This document shows, piece after piece, positions 1 through 9,595 of a stretch of DNA of 64,000 bases (positions within the stretch are counted from its first letter, which is position 1; each line of letters starts with the position of its first letter). The stretch spans positions 1,488,001 through 1,552,000 of the forward strand of contig NC_133906.1 of assembly GCF_964199755.1 (NCBI RefSeq), in the 5' to 3' direction. Both the position numbers and the translations under genes were made by a program. The DNA comes from Larus michahellis. Taxonomy: Eukaryota > Chordata > Aves > Charadriiformes > Laridae. The notes under the pieces were generated by a model that had not been told where the DNA came from, made no database searches, and worked only from the letters and a program-made list of their open reading frames with translations.

Positions 1-1546
1 CCGTTCATACGAGATGCAAATCGAAGCGACAGATAAGGGGACACCTCCGCTGTCGGGACACTGCAGGGTGGTGCTGGAGGTGATGGACGTGAACGACAAC
101 GCGCCGGAGGTGTGGGTGACGTCGCTGTCGGTGCCGGTGTCGGAGGACGCGGCGGTGGGGACGGTGGTGGCGCTGCTGAGCGTGTCGGACCGGGACTCGG
201 GGTCGAACGGGCGCGTGCGGTGCGCGGTGTGGCCGGCGTCGCCGTTCGGTCTGGTGTCGACGTTCGCGGGGTCGTACTCGCTGGTGCTGCGGGAGGCGCT
301 GGACCGGGAGCGGGTGTCGGAGTACGAGGTGGAGGTGCGTGCGGAGGACGGCGGGTCGCCGCCGCTGCGCGCCAGTCGCGGGGTGCGTGTGCCGGTGTCG
401 GACGTGAACGACAACGCGCCGGCGTTCGCGCAGGCGGTGTACACGGTGCTGGCGCGGGAGAACAACGCGGCGGGCGCGGAGCTGGCGCGTGTGTGGGCGC
501 GGGACCCGGACGAGGCGGGCAACGGGCGCGTGAGCTACTCGGTGTGGGAGGGCGGTGTCGGGGGCGCGTCGTCGGGCGGGGGGTGGCGGTCGGCGTCGAG
601 CTACGTGTCGGTGGACGCGGAGAGCGGGCGGCTGTGGGCGCTGCGGCCGTTGGACTACGAGGAGGTGCAGGTGCTGCAGTTCGAGGTGCGTGCGGTGGAC
701 GCGGGGGAGCCGTCGCTGTGCGGCAACGCCACGGTGCAGGTCTTCGTGGTGGACGAGAACGACAACGCGCCGGCGCTGCTGCCGGCGTCGGGCGTCGGCG
801 CGTGGTCCGGGTCGTCGTCGGAGGCGGCGTCGGGGTCGGTGTGGGCGTGGGCGTGGGCGTCGTGGGGGACGCCGGCGGGGCAGGTGGTGGCGAAGATCCG
901 GGCGGTGGACGCGGACTCGGGCTACAACGCGTGGCTGCGCTACGAGCTGTGGGAGCCGCGGGGGAAGGGCCCGTTCCGCGTGGGGCTGTACAGCGGCGAG
1001 GTGAGCACGGCGCGGGCGCTGGAGGAGGCGGACGGCCCGCGGCAGCGGCTGGTGATCGTGGTGCGTGACCACGGGGAGCCGTCGCTCTCGGCCACGGCCA
1101 CGCTGAGCGTGTCGCTGGTGGAGGGCGGCGAGGCGGCGCTGGCGGCCGCGGGCTCGTCGTCGTCGTCGTCGTCGTCGGGGGTAGGGCTGCGTCCGGCGGA
1201 GGGCGGCGCGTCGGTGTCGTCGTCTGCGGCGACGAACGTGTGGCTGGTGGTGGCGATCTGCGCGGTGTCGAGCCTGTTCCTGCTGGCGGTGGTGCTGTAC
1301 GTGGCGTCGCGGTGGGCGCCGCGGGCGGCCGTGCTGTCGGGGCCCGGTGCGGCGACGCTGGTGTGCGCCAGCGAAGTGGGGAGCTGGTCGTACTCGCAGC
1401 GGCAGAGCCGGAGCCTGTGCGTGGCGGACGGCGCGGGCAAGAGCGACCTGATGGTTTTCAGCCCCAACTTCCCGCCGCCGCCGCCGCCGGCGCCCGTCCC
1501 CGCGGCGAAGGAGACGCATCCGGAGGCGCCCGCTCTCCTGGACACG
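1..1546 (+). CDS. PCDHA: Protocadherin alpha variable exon 1 of window (5' part missing)
   Basis: Homophilic cell-adhesion receptor of neurons, single-pass in the plasma membrane. The reading frame enters at base 2 with RSYEMQIEATDKG, which aligns with the end of EC3 in the complete copies (near residue 310). EC4, EC5, EC6, membrane helix and tail follow. Calcium-binding DVNDNAP and DENDNAP motifs close the ectodomains; the helix core is VVAICAVSSLFLLAVVLY; the tail carries VGSWSYSQ and KSDLMVFSP, which mark the alpha rather than the beta or gamma subfamily. The coding part ends at ACG 1546, followed by donor GTCAGT; the frame stays open past it but that is intron. Odd points: EC6 lacks the VPGS residues present in the other six copies (EAASGSVWAW), MDVNDN replaces LDVNDN, and the tail proline run ends PAPVP. 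Its EC2/EC3 type cannot be known from this window, although the last residues fit the EC3 type of exons 2, 4 and 6. Confidence 0.95.
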
Positions 1547-2960
1547 GTCAGTGGCCCTCCCTTTCTCACCTCTCGCCCCTTTCTCTCCCTTCCGTCCCGT
1601 CCCCTGGGCAGTCGCTGTTGGGAGGGGTGTCTCATCCCGCGGGGGCGGTGGGTGGTTGTCGGGTGCTTAAGGATGTGAATGGGACCTGTGAATGGGACCA
1701 TCTGCCTTCGCGTCCTTGCCACTGCCCCTTCGGCTCTTGCTTTTTGGGGAAAAGTGTATTGCAGCACCCACTAGCTTTTACCGATGCAGCTGAGATTTAA
1801 TGTTGCGGGTGTGAGTGTGATTGCGACGAGAGGTGCAATGCCATCGGCTTGCTGGTGTGTAGCATTTCCACCCGAGCTTGCTGAAGGAGTGCAAGAGTTT
1901 CAGGCTGTGGTGGTGACGGTCCCCCTGGCTGTATTTAGTGCCTTATTACCGTTGCTGTCTGATGACTGTGCTGGTTGCAGCTGTGGTTTCTCGTCGAATA
2001 CTCTGTCCTCCTCTTCTTTGATTGTGCTTTTCAAGTTTGTGACTCAGGGTGACCATTGGACTTCAGGATCTTCTGCCCCCATGCTGTGATTTTGTGATTT
2101 TTATTCACCCACCAGAGTCTTTCAGAAAGTAGGGATGGCGTTGTGGTCTTCTCCTCTGTTCTTTTTCCACCTATGTTGTTACTTTACATTCTAGAATAAA
2201 GTGTTCAGGGAGGGGAGTGTGACCCAAGGTAGGTGTCAGAAAGGGGAATTTTCTTTTCCTGCTGCCCCAATCCATGTTATAGATTGCCGTTCCTGTGTGG
2301 AGAAGTGACGGGATATGATGTACGCAGGGCTCTTTTGAGAGTCTTTCAATATTTGCATCAACGTTGTCAGCCTTATGGAAGCCCTGGAAACCTCCTTTTC
2401 AAAAAAAAACCCAAATTGTCCCATGCGTTAGATATTATCCATTGCAGTGCTGTGCTCATCAACATTTGGGTTGTTCTCTCACGGAAGGAAATCTATGCCC
2501 ATTGCCAGAGCTATCCTGACACCATCTCTACAAATAGCTGTGTAACATTTCAGATGTGTAACAGAGCGCCGAGGTGTGTAACATTTCCATCTGGTATAGC
2601 TGAAGCATTGCAAAACATGAAGTGTCAACTATAGCGAGTCTGTTGAACACAGTGTATATGATACCATCTCTAGGTTTTTTATGGTGCTCTCACTGATGGG
2701 AATGCTTGTGGACTCGTGTTCCTGGCTAGAGAAGTGGCATGATGTACGCTGGCTTTTATGATGTTTTTCAGGATTTGTATCTGCAGCCACACCGTCACAA
2801 GAGACCAATAAACCCTCTTTTTAACACAAAAGCCCTACCAACCAACAAACAAATCCCCTGATAACAAAACCCCAAACCCCGAAGTCTCCTACAGAATCAA
2901 TAGAATCTGTTGAATTGGGGTGCTTGTCAATGTTTGGTTTGTTCTGTCATAGCATGAAAT
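1547..2960. other. Spacer 1, type A 3' flank; no gene seen
   Basis: Start of the intron after exon 1. It begins with a pyrimidine-rich stretch and the shared segment ending near tgcagcacccactagctt, then the type A flank seen also after exons 2, 5 and 7. Short open frames here (for example 1784-2089) recur in the other type A copies only because the DNA is duplicated; they match no family I recognise and have no promoter or splice support. From about 2270 there are two successive degenerate copies of a module (starting near 2290 and 2720) related to modules further downstream. Confidence 0.7.
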
Positions 2961-3732
2961 GAATGACGCCGATCCACAAGAAGGGCTGGAAGGAGGATCT
3001 GGGGAAGTACAGGCCTGTCAGTCTGACCTTGTTGCCTGGGAAGGTCATGGAACAGATCACCCTGAGTGCCATAATGTGGCACATGGAGGACAACCATGTG
3101 ATCAGGCCCAGTCAGCATGGGTTCATGAAAGGCAGGTCCTGCTTGACAAACCTGATCTCCTTCTGTGACAAAGTGACCCGCTTGGTGGATGAGGGAAAGG
3201 CTGTGGATGTTGTTTATCTTGACTTATGTAAAGCCTTTGATAGGGTTTCCCACAGCATTCTGCTGGAGAAACTGTCTGCCCATGGCTTGGATGGGAGTAC
3301 TCTGCGCTGGGTAAAAAAGTGGCTGGAGGGCCGGGCACAGAGAGTGGTGGTGAATGGAGTTAAATCCAGTTGTCAGTGGGTCACGAGTGGTGTTCCGCAG
3401 GGCTTGGTACTGGGGCCTGTTCTCTTTATATCTTTATGAGTGATCTGGACGAGGGGATCGAGGGCACCCTCAGTAAGTTTGCAGCCAACACCAAGGTGGG
3501 TGGGAGTGTGGACCTGCTTGAGGGTCTGCAGAGGGAAGTGGACAGGCTGGATTGATGGGCTGAGGCCGATGGCATGAGGTTGAACAAGGCCAAGTGCCAT
3601 GTCCTGTTCTTGGATTACAGCAACCCCATGCAGCACTAGAGGCTTGGGGCAGAGTGGCTAGAGAGCTGCCTGGCAGAAAAGGACCTGGGAGTGTTGGTTT
3701 AGTGCTGACTGAATTTGAGCCACCAGTGTTCC
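2961..3732 (+). mobile_element. CR1 LINE fragment (reverse transcriptase part)
   Basis: Part of the second open frame of a CR1 non-LTR retrotransposon. The frame 2963-3439 encodes the RT core: IHKKGWKEDLGKYRPVSL, SQHGFMKGRSCLTN, the first catalytic Asp in YLDLCKAFDRVSH, and SGVPQGL. A frameshift follows the VLF residues, and the next frame continues with [20 protein letters not shown]. The FADD catalytic motif reads FAAN, so the two catalytic aspartates are lost. The 5' end is truncated. The 3' half, including the CR1 terminus, is missing by a deletion whose junction (cagtgttcc|tggggtctgc) recurs in the copy after exon 7. Dead copy. Confidence 0.9.
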
Positions 3733-6700
3733 TGGGGTCTGCAAAAGCTGGAGTGAGCCCTGAGGCGGGAAGGGAAACTATGTCATGTTGCAGAGGTAAA
3801 TGTGGGAGTAGGGCGTGTCCATCTCTTGTTGTGAAGGGTGACCTTGAGCAGTGGGAAGACTTGTGTGAAGGAACTGGCAATCCTTGGGAAGACCATGGTC
3901 CGTGTCATAAGGCAATAGTGGGAGATGATCTTTTTGTCTTGAGAACACACATCCCAGAATGGGGAATGGAGGATGCCTAGAGGGGTGCATGAGGCAGGAA
4001 GGGCACCGAATCTTCCTGCCCAGGATCCTCTCAAAGGCTCCCAGGGTGTCTGAAGTTGGAGCCCTTCTGTGTCTTGAGATAGCGTGCGGTACTGACATGC
4101 CCACAATGTCCTGTGAACTTGCATTCCTGGCTGGACTGGTGGCTTGATGTGCACTGACCTGCTTTGATATTCTTTCATTATTTGCATTAGTAGCAACACC
4201 CTTAAAAAGTGCCTGGAAATTCTCTTTTCAACAACAAAACCCCTCTCAACCCAATTGTGCTACACAGTAGATATCATCCGCTAGATTGGTGTTCTTGTCA
4301 ACAAGAGGGTTGGTTTCTCTCAGCATGAAATCAGTGCCTATTGCTATTAGAGTTTTGCCGACATGACCTCTACAAAGACTATTGTTCTCAGGTCTGTAAG
4401 ATTCCCCTCTGAAATTGCTGAAGCATTGCCTAACATGAAGGGTCAACTGCCGAGAGTTTGCTGGACACCATGTGGATGGTTCTTTCTGTATGTTTTTTAT
4501 GGTGCTGTCATGGATGGTAATGGTAAACAAAAGTCAATTGAGCGTTGAGGTAGGAAAGGGAATTGTGGCATGTGACAGAGGTGAACGTGGCAGTGGCACT
4601 GTGTAAGGCCTGGCCATTATGTGACGTGAAGGCTGCCCTTGCTTATTGGAAGCCTTCTATGAAGGAACTGGAAATTCTTGGGAAAACAATGGGCTGTGTC
4701 ATAAGAGGACAAGAATGGGAGATGATGTGCTTGTGTTGAGAATGCATGTCACAGACTGTTGAATAGAGGATGCCTAGAGGAGCGCACGAGTCAGGACGGG
4801 CAGAGAGTATTGCTGCCAAGGCTCCTTTCTCAGGGTCTAAAGGTGTCTGGAGTTGGAGGCCTTACGGATCTTGAGGTAGTGTGTGGTATTGAAATGCCCA
4901 CAATGTCCACATTTCCTACCAGAGACAATCCCTTGTGCTGCTGCCTACCCGAGGTGGCAATATGTTGGTAAGTGGGGGTTGAGGTGCAGACTGTGGAATA
5001 GTTTGATGAACACTTTCACTGCTGTCTTGGGAAAGGTGTTGTGGGAGGGTAGTGCTTCAATCTGCTGTCATTGTGTTGTGGTGGGCGTGTAAATGAGCTT
5101 CAGCAGCTGTTGATATTGTCACGATGGTTCCTTGATCCTCCTCAGGAAGGATTTGTAAGGGCAGAGAAGGAGTTTGACTTCCCCTACTTTTATACTTGCA
5201 CCAGTGGCATCGACAGAGATGGTGTGTCCTCTTATCACCAATGTGTTCTGATACATGCATGTACATGCAAAACCCTGCAGAGCAGCCCAGCACTGGTTTT
5301 CTGTCATAGAAAAGGTATGGAAATCCTTGGGCAAGCCCAAGAGTCATGTCATAAGCATACAAGAATGGGAGATATGCTTGTCTTGAGAACACATGTCCCA
5401 GAGTGGGGAATGGGGGATGCCTAGAAGGAAGCATGAGGCAGGATGGCTTCAGAGTATTCTTCTACTGGATGCTTTCACAGGCTCCAAAGGTCTGGACTTT
5501 GAGGACTTACCGGTGTTGTGACAGAACGTTGCATTGAAATGCTCACAATGTCTTTTGAGGTTAAGAATATCTTGCACCAGAGACAGTCCCTTGTGCTTGT
5601 GTTGTCCTGATGTAGGCTCTGTGTTGGTAAGAGGGGGAGACATGCAGACTGCTGAATACTAGCTGATGGACCTTTTTCCACTTGTTTTGGGAAGGGTGTA
5701 GTGGGAGGGTAGAGCTTCAATCTGCTGTCCTTGTGTAGTGGCGGCATCTGTAGCAGCTTCCACCACCACTGATGTTCCCATGATGATTCTGTGCTCCGCA
5801 GGCAGGATTTTTAAAGGCACACGATGATGAGGTGGGTATAATTTTTGTACTCTCGTCTACTTGTGCACCTGAACAGGTGCCTCGGTAGAGAAGAGTCACC
5901 TCAGTAGAGATGCTTTGTCCTATTACACGTGACTCCTTCTGATATGTGCACGTAGACACCAAACCCTGCAGAGCAGCCCAGCTCTGGTTTTCTATGGTAC
6001 AAATTTTCCTACACCATTGATATTGTGAGCACACTTAGACTTTAGCATTTGGTGTGTTTCTCTTGAAGAATCAAATCTGTGTGGACTGGGATCTGAGCTG
6101 TCACAGCTGTAATGACAGAATCTTTAAGAACTGTAATGTGCAGCTCTGTAGAGTTTGCACCTGAAAATGCTGAAAAGGCAGAAAGTACTTTGAGTGAAGT
6201 TCAGGCATCTGGGAAGAGTCTGCCAAAAAGTGAGTGCCTTTGCATCCATCTCTATAGTCTTTGTGCTGATGACGAGGGAAGATGAGGATGTGTGAAGGCC
6301 TGGGTCATGCTCCGCGTGGTATTGAGGGCTGGGGCATGTTATTTTGTTGGAGCAATGTCTGAGTACTGCGGCAGTGATGCTCTTCGTGTCATGGAGTAGG
6401 GCCTGGGTATGCATCACTGGGAGGGTGACTTTGACTGAGGAAGAGTCTTTCCTGAGGGAAATGGAGGTGCTGGGTAGAACACGTTCTGTGTCATTGGTGA
6501 AGTACTGGAGAATGTCCATTTAGCTGGAAATCTCATTTCCCATGGCATGTCATAGAGGATGCCAATAGAAAACCTTGAGAAGAGGCCTGATGCACTGAGT
6601 TGCGTGCCCAGGATCCTCTCAGGTCCTCCTGAAGTTCTGACATCAGTCAGCCTTTTGTCCTCCATGGTATTCATGTGTGATATGAAGACATCTGCCACTA

Positions 6701-7222
6701 TTTCCTTTAATTATTTGCTCCTAAATGTGGTATGTTGTTGGTCCAACAGGTGGTTTTTGAAATTTGGATCACTTTGTCTGCCTTATGCCAAGCACTCCTC
6801 AGTCGTCTCTGTGCTCATCTCTCTTGGTAGGCAGGGGAAGAAGCACTCTCAATATTCAAGATTGTGCCAAACCTTGCGTTTCAATAAAATGGAATTGGGT
6901 TCTTCGGTTTTCTTCTCTCAGCAGAAATTTCCACGCATTTGGTTTTTCTTCTCTCACATTGACAGTGTGCTGGTAACCATGAATGAGGTGCAGATGATAA
7001 AATTTTCACAGCTGCCTGATTACAAAGCTTTGGGCTGTTTGGCATCAGTGTGGGGGAAGACTTTTCCACTGTCTTGAGCTGAGATTGACGTTGATAGAAT
7101 ATCCTTAGCTTTCAGGTGTCCCTTCTGCTTCCCCTGTGATAGAAGCGCATAAGCACTGATTGTTGCTCAGTGATTTCAGGGCTTTTGCAGAATGTGATTT
7201 TTTTCCTGTCCAGGTTCCCCAG
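3733..7222. repeat. Spacer 1 field of diverged repeat modules; no gene seen
   Basis: The region is built from degenerate copies of a module several hundred bases long. Landmarks repeat in order: gggagatgat...cttgagaacacatgtccc (near 3925, 4715, 5365), ttgaaatgcccacaatgtc (4090, 4890, 5535), caccagagacagtccc (4920, 5580) and aaccctgcagagcagcccag (5270, 5960). A last block from about 6035 holds a segment with agctctgtagagtttgcacc that occurs about once per spacer. I do not recognise the family. All open frames are short and unsupported. Confidence 0.6.
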
Positions 7223-7321
7223 AAATCTCTGATAATGTTAAGGGAAAATGTGCCTTAGAACCAATTCTCCTGCCCTGAAAATGTTTCTTATTCTAGAAAG
7301 TAACCACCAGTGATGCTACAG
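7223..7321 (+). other. Candidate cryptic non-coding exon, spacer 1
   Basis: A T-rich tract ending in ttccccag (AG at 7221-7222) and a consensus donor cag|gtgagt (GT at 7322) enclose 99 nt. The same pair encloses 85 to 97 nt at the equivalent place in spacers 2, 3, 5 and 6. Lengths are not all multiples of three and no conserved peptide is seen, so if used it would be non-coding. It could equally be part of an old repeat. Confidence 0.3.
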
Positions 7322-8060
7322 GTGAGTCGCTCTTACCTAAAGAAGATGAGTCTGAGAGACAGATGTACTTTTGTTCTTCTTCAGTGGTTATATCTTTATG
7401 TTGGATGGACTGAATATTGCCTGGATTGTAATGCTAATGAGTGAGAGGTATTCTGTGGGGAGTAATGCCGCTGGATACTGTGGTTCTGGGTTCTCTGTGT
7501 GTTGTTCTGGCAGTGCATGCCTGCCTGAAAGGGAGAGCAAGAGCTTGCCATTCATTGTGCAGGTTGAAAACGAGGCCAAAAGAATAACTCTTCATCTAGA
7601 TCCATGCAGAGTTCTCAGGAGCTGTGGTAGCCCTGTGCTTTTTCAGCCTTCCTGGGGAGTTGTCGTGGTGGGTTGTGATGGTTTTGAGTTCTGGAAGGAA
7701 AGACTCCCTTGTGTTCTTTGGACTCATTGGAGGTTGTTTGCACAGATGCCCAAGCCCCAGGTACCTGGCTTGTGCTTCTGAGGGTGGTGGATTCTGTTGT
7801 GATGCAGCAGATCTGTTCTTTGCCATATGATTGCCTTGCTGTGTTATTTCATGGGTCCTCGAGTGGACTGGAGGCTGAAGAATGTGGTCTTCTTTCAGAA
7901 GTGAAGGTACAGGAGCAGGCAGTCTGAATTGCATAGGCTGTAGGAAAGCAGGAAAGTTGTTCCCCATGCAGAGGCATGGAAGGGGGAAGAGGAGGGGAAT
8001 GGAAACTCTTGCCAAAGCCCATTTCCATGCTTCATGGCAAGTGTGGTGTAGCCATGTTGA
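7322..8060. other. Spacer 1, unique-looking stretch before purine tract; no gene seen
   Basis: Shared in all spacers in diverged form (landmark tctggcagtgcatgcctg near 7515). I see no coding or RNA gene here. Confidence 0.55.
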
Positions 8061-9345
8061 AGACAATTTTGTTAAAGGGAAAAAAGAAAAGAAGAGAGAA
8101 GGATGGAAGCAGAAGAGAACAGGAGGCAAGGATAGGTCAGGATAGAGCATGAAAGAAAAAGGAAGAGAAAGACAAAGAAGGAGGAAAAAAAAAGAGAAAA
8201 AGTGTGAGTATGGAAGAGAAAAGAAGAGACGACCAAAGGGATAAGAAGAAGGAAAACATGAGAAAGGACAGAGGAAAGGTCGTAGTCTATAGAAGGAAAA
8301 AGGAGGAAAGGTAAAATGAAAGGAGGGAAAACGAAGCAAGAAAGGAATGGATGAAGGAAGAGAGGACAGAGGAGGTGACCAGCACGCACCGATATTATCT
8401 GTGCATGGTTAATGGAGTTGAGGAGCTCGGCATCCTTGGTACTGTGGGACGCTGTGTAAGTCTTGATGAAAAGTGGTGAGGAAGAGGAAAGAGCCCTTGC
8501 ATGACAGCATGTCTGTTCTCCATGAGGGTGTGATGTAGTCATATTAGAATATATACTGGTAAAGGAGAGAAAGCAGAGGCAAAGAGGAAAGAAGAAGAGA
8601 GCTGGAGGACAGGACTGCAGAGAGGGAGTAAGGGGATAGAGAAGGGATGAGGGAAGAACAGAGAGAGAGAATAGCAAGCAGGAAGTAAGGAGGCAATAGA
8701 TAAAAAGAAGATAAAGAGAAAAAGAGAAAATAAATGATCACTGTCCACAGAAAGGTGGTGAGGAAGAGAAAGAATGAAGGAAACAAAGAAAGAAGGAGGG
8801 AAAAGTAAGAAAGAAAAAAGGAAGGCAGTAAGAAATGAAGCACGGAAGTAATAAACGAAAGAAGAAAAAAGAGAAAGAACGGAAGAAATCATGAATGAGA
8901 CGACAAGAGTACAGCGATATTGCAGACGGTGAGGAGACCTGGTCTCTAAGAGCCTTCGCCTCCGATAGAGTACCGCGCCGGTGCGCTGATGGTGCATGTA
9001 ATTAACGGTGATGGCTCCGTCTTTGATGGTGTCCTCCGCGGCGCCGGAGGTGACTGGGAAGCACCTAGTTTAAAGACTAGAGCACGGCAGAGGAAGAGTG
9101 AAAAGAACAAGGTAGAGAAGAAAGAGAAGGAAGAAAAAATGGACCGAGAAAAAGAAAAAAGTAATAAAGAAATGAGGAAGAACAGAAATGAATGAAAATA
9201 GAGAACTGAAGGGAAAAAAGGCGAACAAAAAGAAAAGAAAAGAAGAAATAGGAAGAAGGAAAGAGCAAAAAAGCAAGAAAAAAAAAGAACGAAGAAAAAG
9301 AAAGAGGAGAACGGAAGGACGGGATGAGAGAGGAGGAGACGAGCT
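8061..9345 (+). repeat. Purine-rich tract upstream of exon 2
   Basis: About 1.3 kb in which the + strand is very largely A and G (GAAA, GGAA, AAGGAG runs), interrupted by short mixed-sequence islands near 8380-8490, 8515-8560 and 8912-9066. Motifs such as gtgatgtagtcatat and ctggtaaagg recur, so the tract looks like a decayed tandem array. It ends at the GC-rich promoter. Long open frames on the minus strand here are only polypyrimidine translated as F, L, S and P. Confidence 0.85.
8912..9066. promoter_or_regulatory. Conserved CpG-containing island upstream of exon 2
   Basis: A mixed-sequence island within the purine tract ending about 520 bp before the ATG, with landmarks atggctccgtctttgatggt and gccggaggtgactgggaagc. 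Equivalent islands lie at a similar distance before the other five complete exons. On the minus strand it starts after a polypyrimidine run ending cttcccag. In this copy the antisense frame reads DTIKDGAI and then diverges from the longer form seen upstream of exons 3, 4 and 6. Function unknown; regulatory role inferred only from conserved position. Confidence 0.4.
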
Positions 9346-9393
9346 CGGGTCCGGGGACGCGGTCAGTGGCGGGGAGCGTGTGAGGCGTCGGAG

Positions 9394-9414
9394 CAGCACA
9401 CGGTGTCGCTGCAG
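9394..9414 (+). promoter_or_regulatory. CGCT box / CTCF-like promoter element of exon 2
   Basis: The core cacacggtgtcgctgcag contains CGCT at 9407-9410, 176 bp before the ATG. Vertebrate Pcdh-alpha promoters carry a conserved element with a CGCT core about 200 bp upstream that binds CTCF. The bases agree with the forward CTCF consensus at roughly 12 of 15 positions. No TATA box is present. Confidence 0.7.
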
Positions 9415-9427
9415 GCTCAGAAACGGC

Positions 9428-9595
9428 ATGGGAGCGTTGAGGCGGCTCCGCCCCGGTGCGGCGGAGAGCCCGGCTGTGAGCGCGGGGGGGCGGCGCGGGG
9501 CGGTGAGGAGAGCCGGTGCGTCCGGGCGGCGGCGGGGAGCCGTGCGGGGCCCGTGCGGGCGGCGGCGGCTGCTTGGGCGGCGGCGATGGGCGTGA
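9428..9595 (+). other. Exon-2-specific upstream open frame overlapping the start codon
   Basis: In this copy only, the leader reads cggcatgggag where the other copies have cggcgtgggag or a close variant without ATG. The new ATG at 9428 opens a frame that is not in phase with the receptor and closes at TGA 9593-9595, overlapping the main ATG at 9586. It lies 14 bases after the CGCT element, so whether it is transcribed depends on where transcription starts. The peptide itself is arginine/glycine-rich and unlikely to have a role. Confidence 0.45.

Noticed and set aside
5-1519. Long minus-strand open frames across each variable exon (for example 5-1519, 10363-12297, 59808-61541)
   Set aside because: They are rich in Arg, His and Pro and mirror the GC-rich sense codons; stops are rare on either strand at this GC. 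No initiation or family support.
1784-2089. Open frame repeated after exons 1, 2 and 5 (101 codons)
   Set aside because: Identical only because the flank is duplicated; disrupted after exon 7 and with no recognised domain.
8539-8997. Minus-strand frames full of F, L and S in all purine tracts
   Set aside because: Polypyrimidine translated; no conserved domain apart from the short islands reported separately.
9482-9560. G-quadruplex in the leader of each exon (ggggggg, gggg and ggg runs)
   Set aside because: Plausible, but expected by chance in a leader this GC-rich; no separate evidence.
9403-9585. N-terminal extension of the receptor frame (SLQAQK...)
   Set aside because: It opens at GTG, not ATG, overlaps the CGCT element, and would bury the signal peptide about 60 residues inside.
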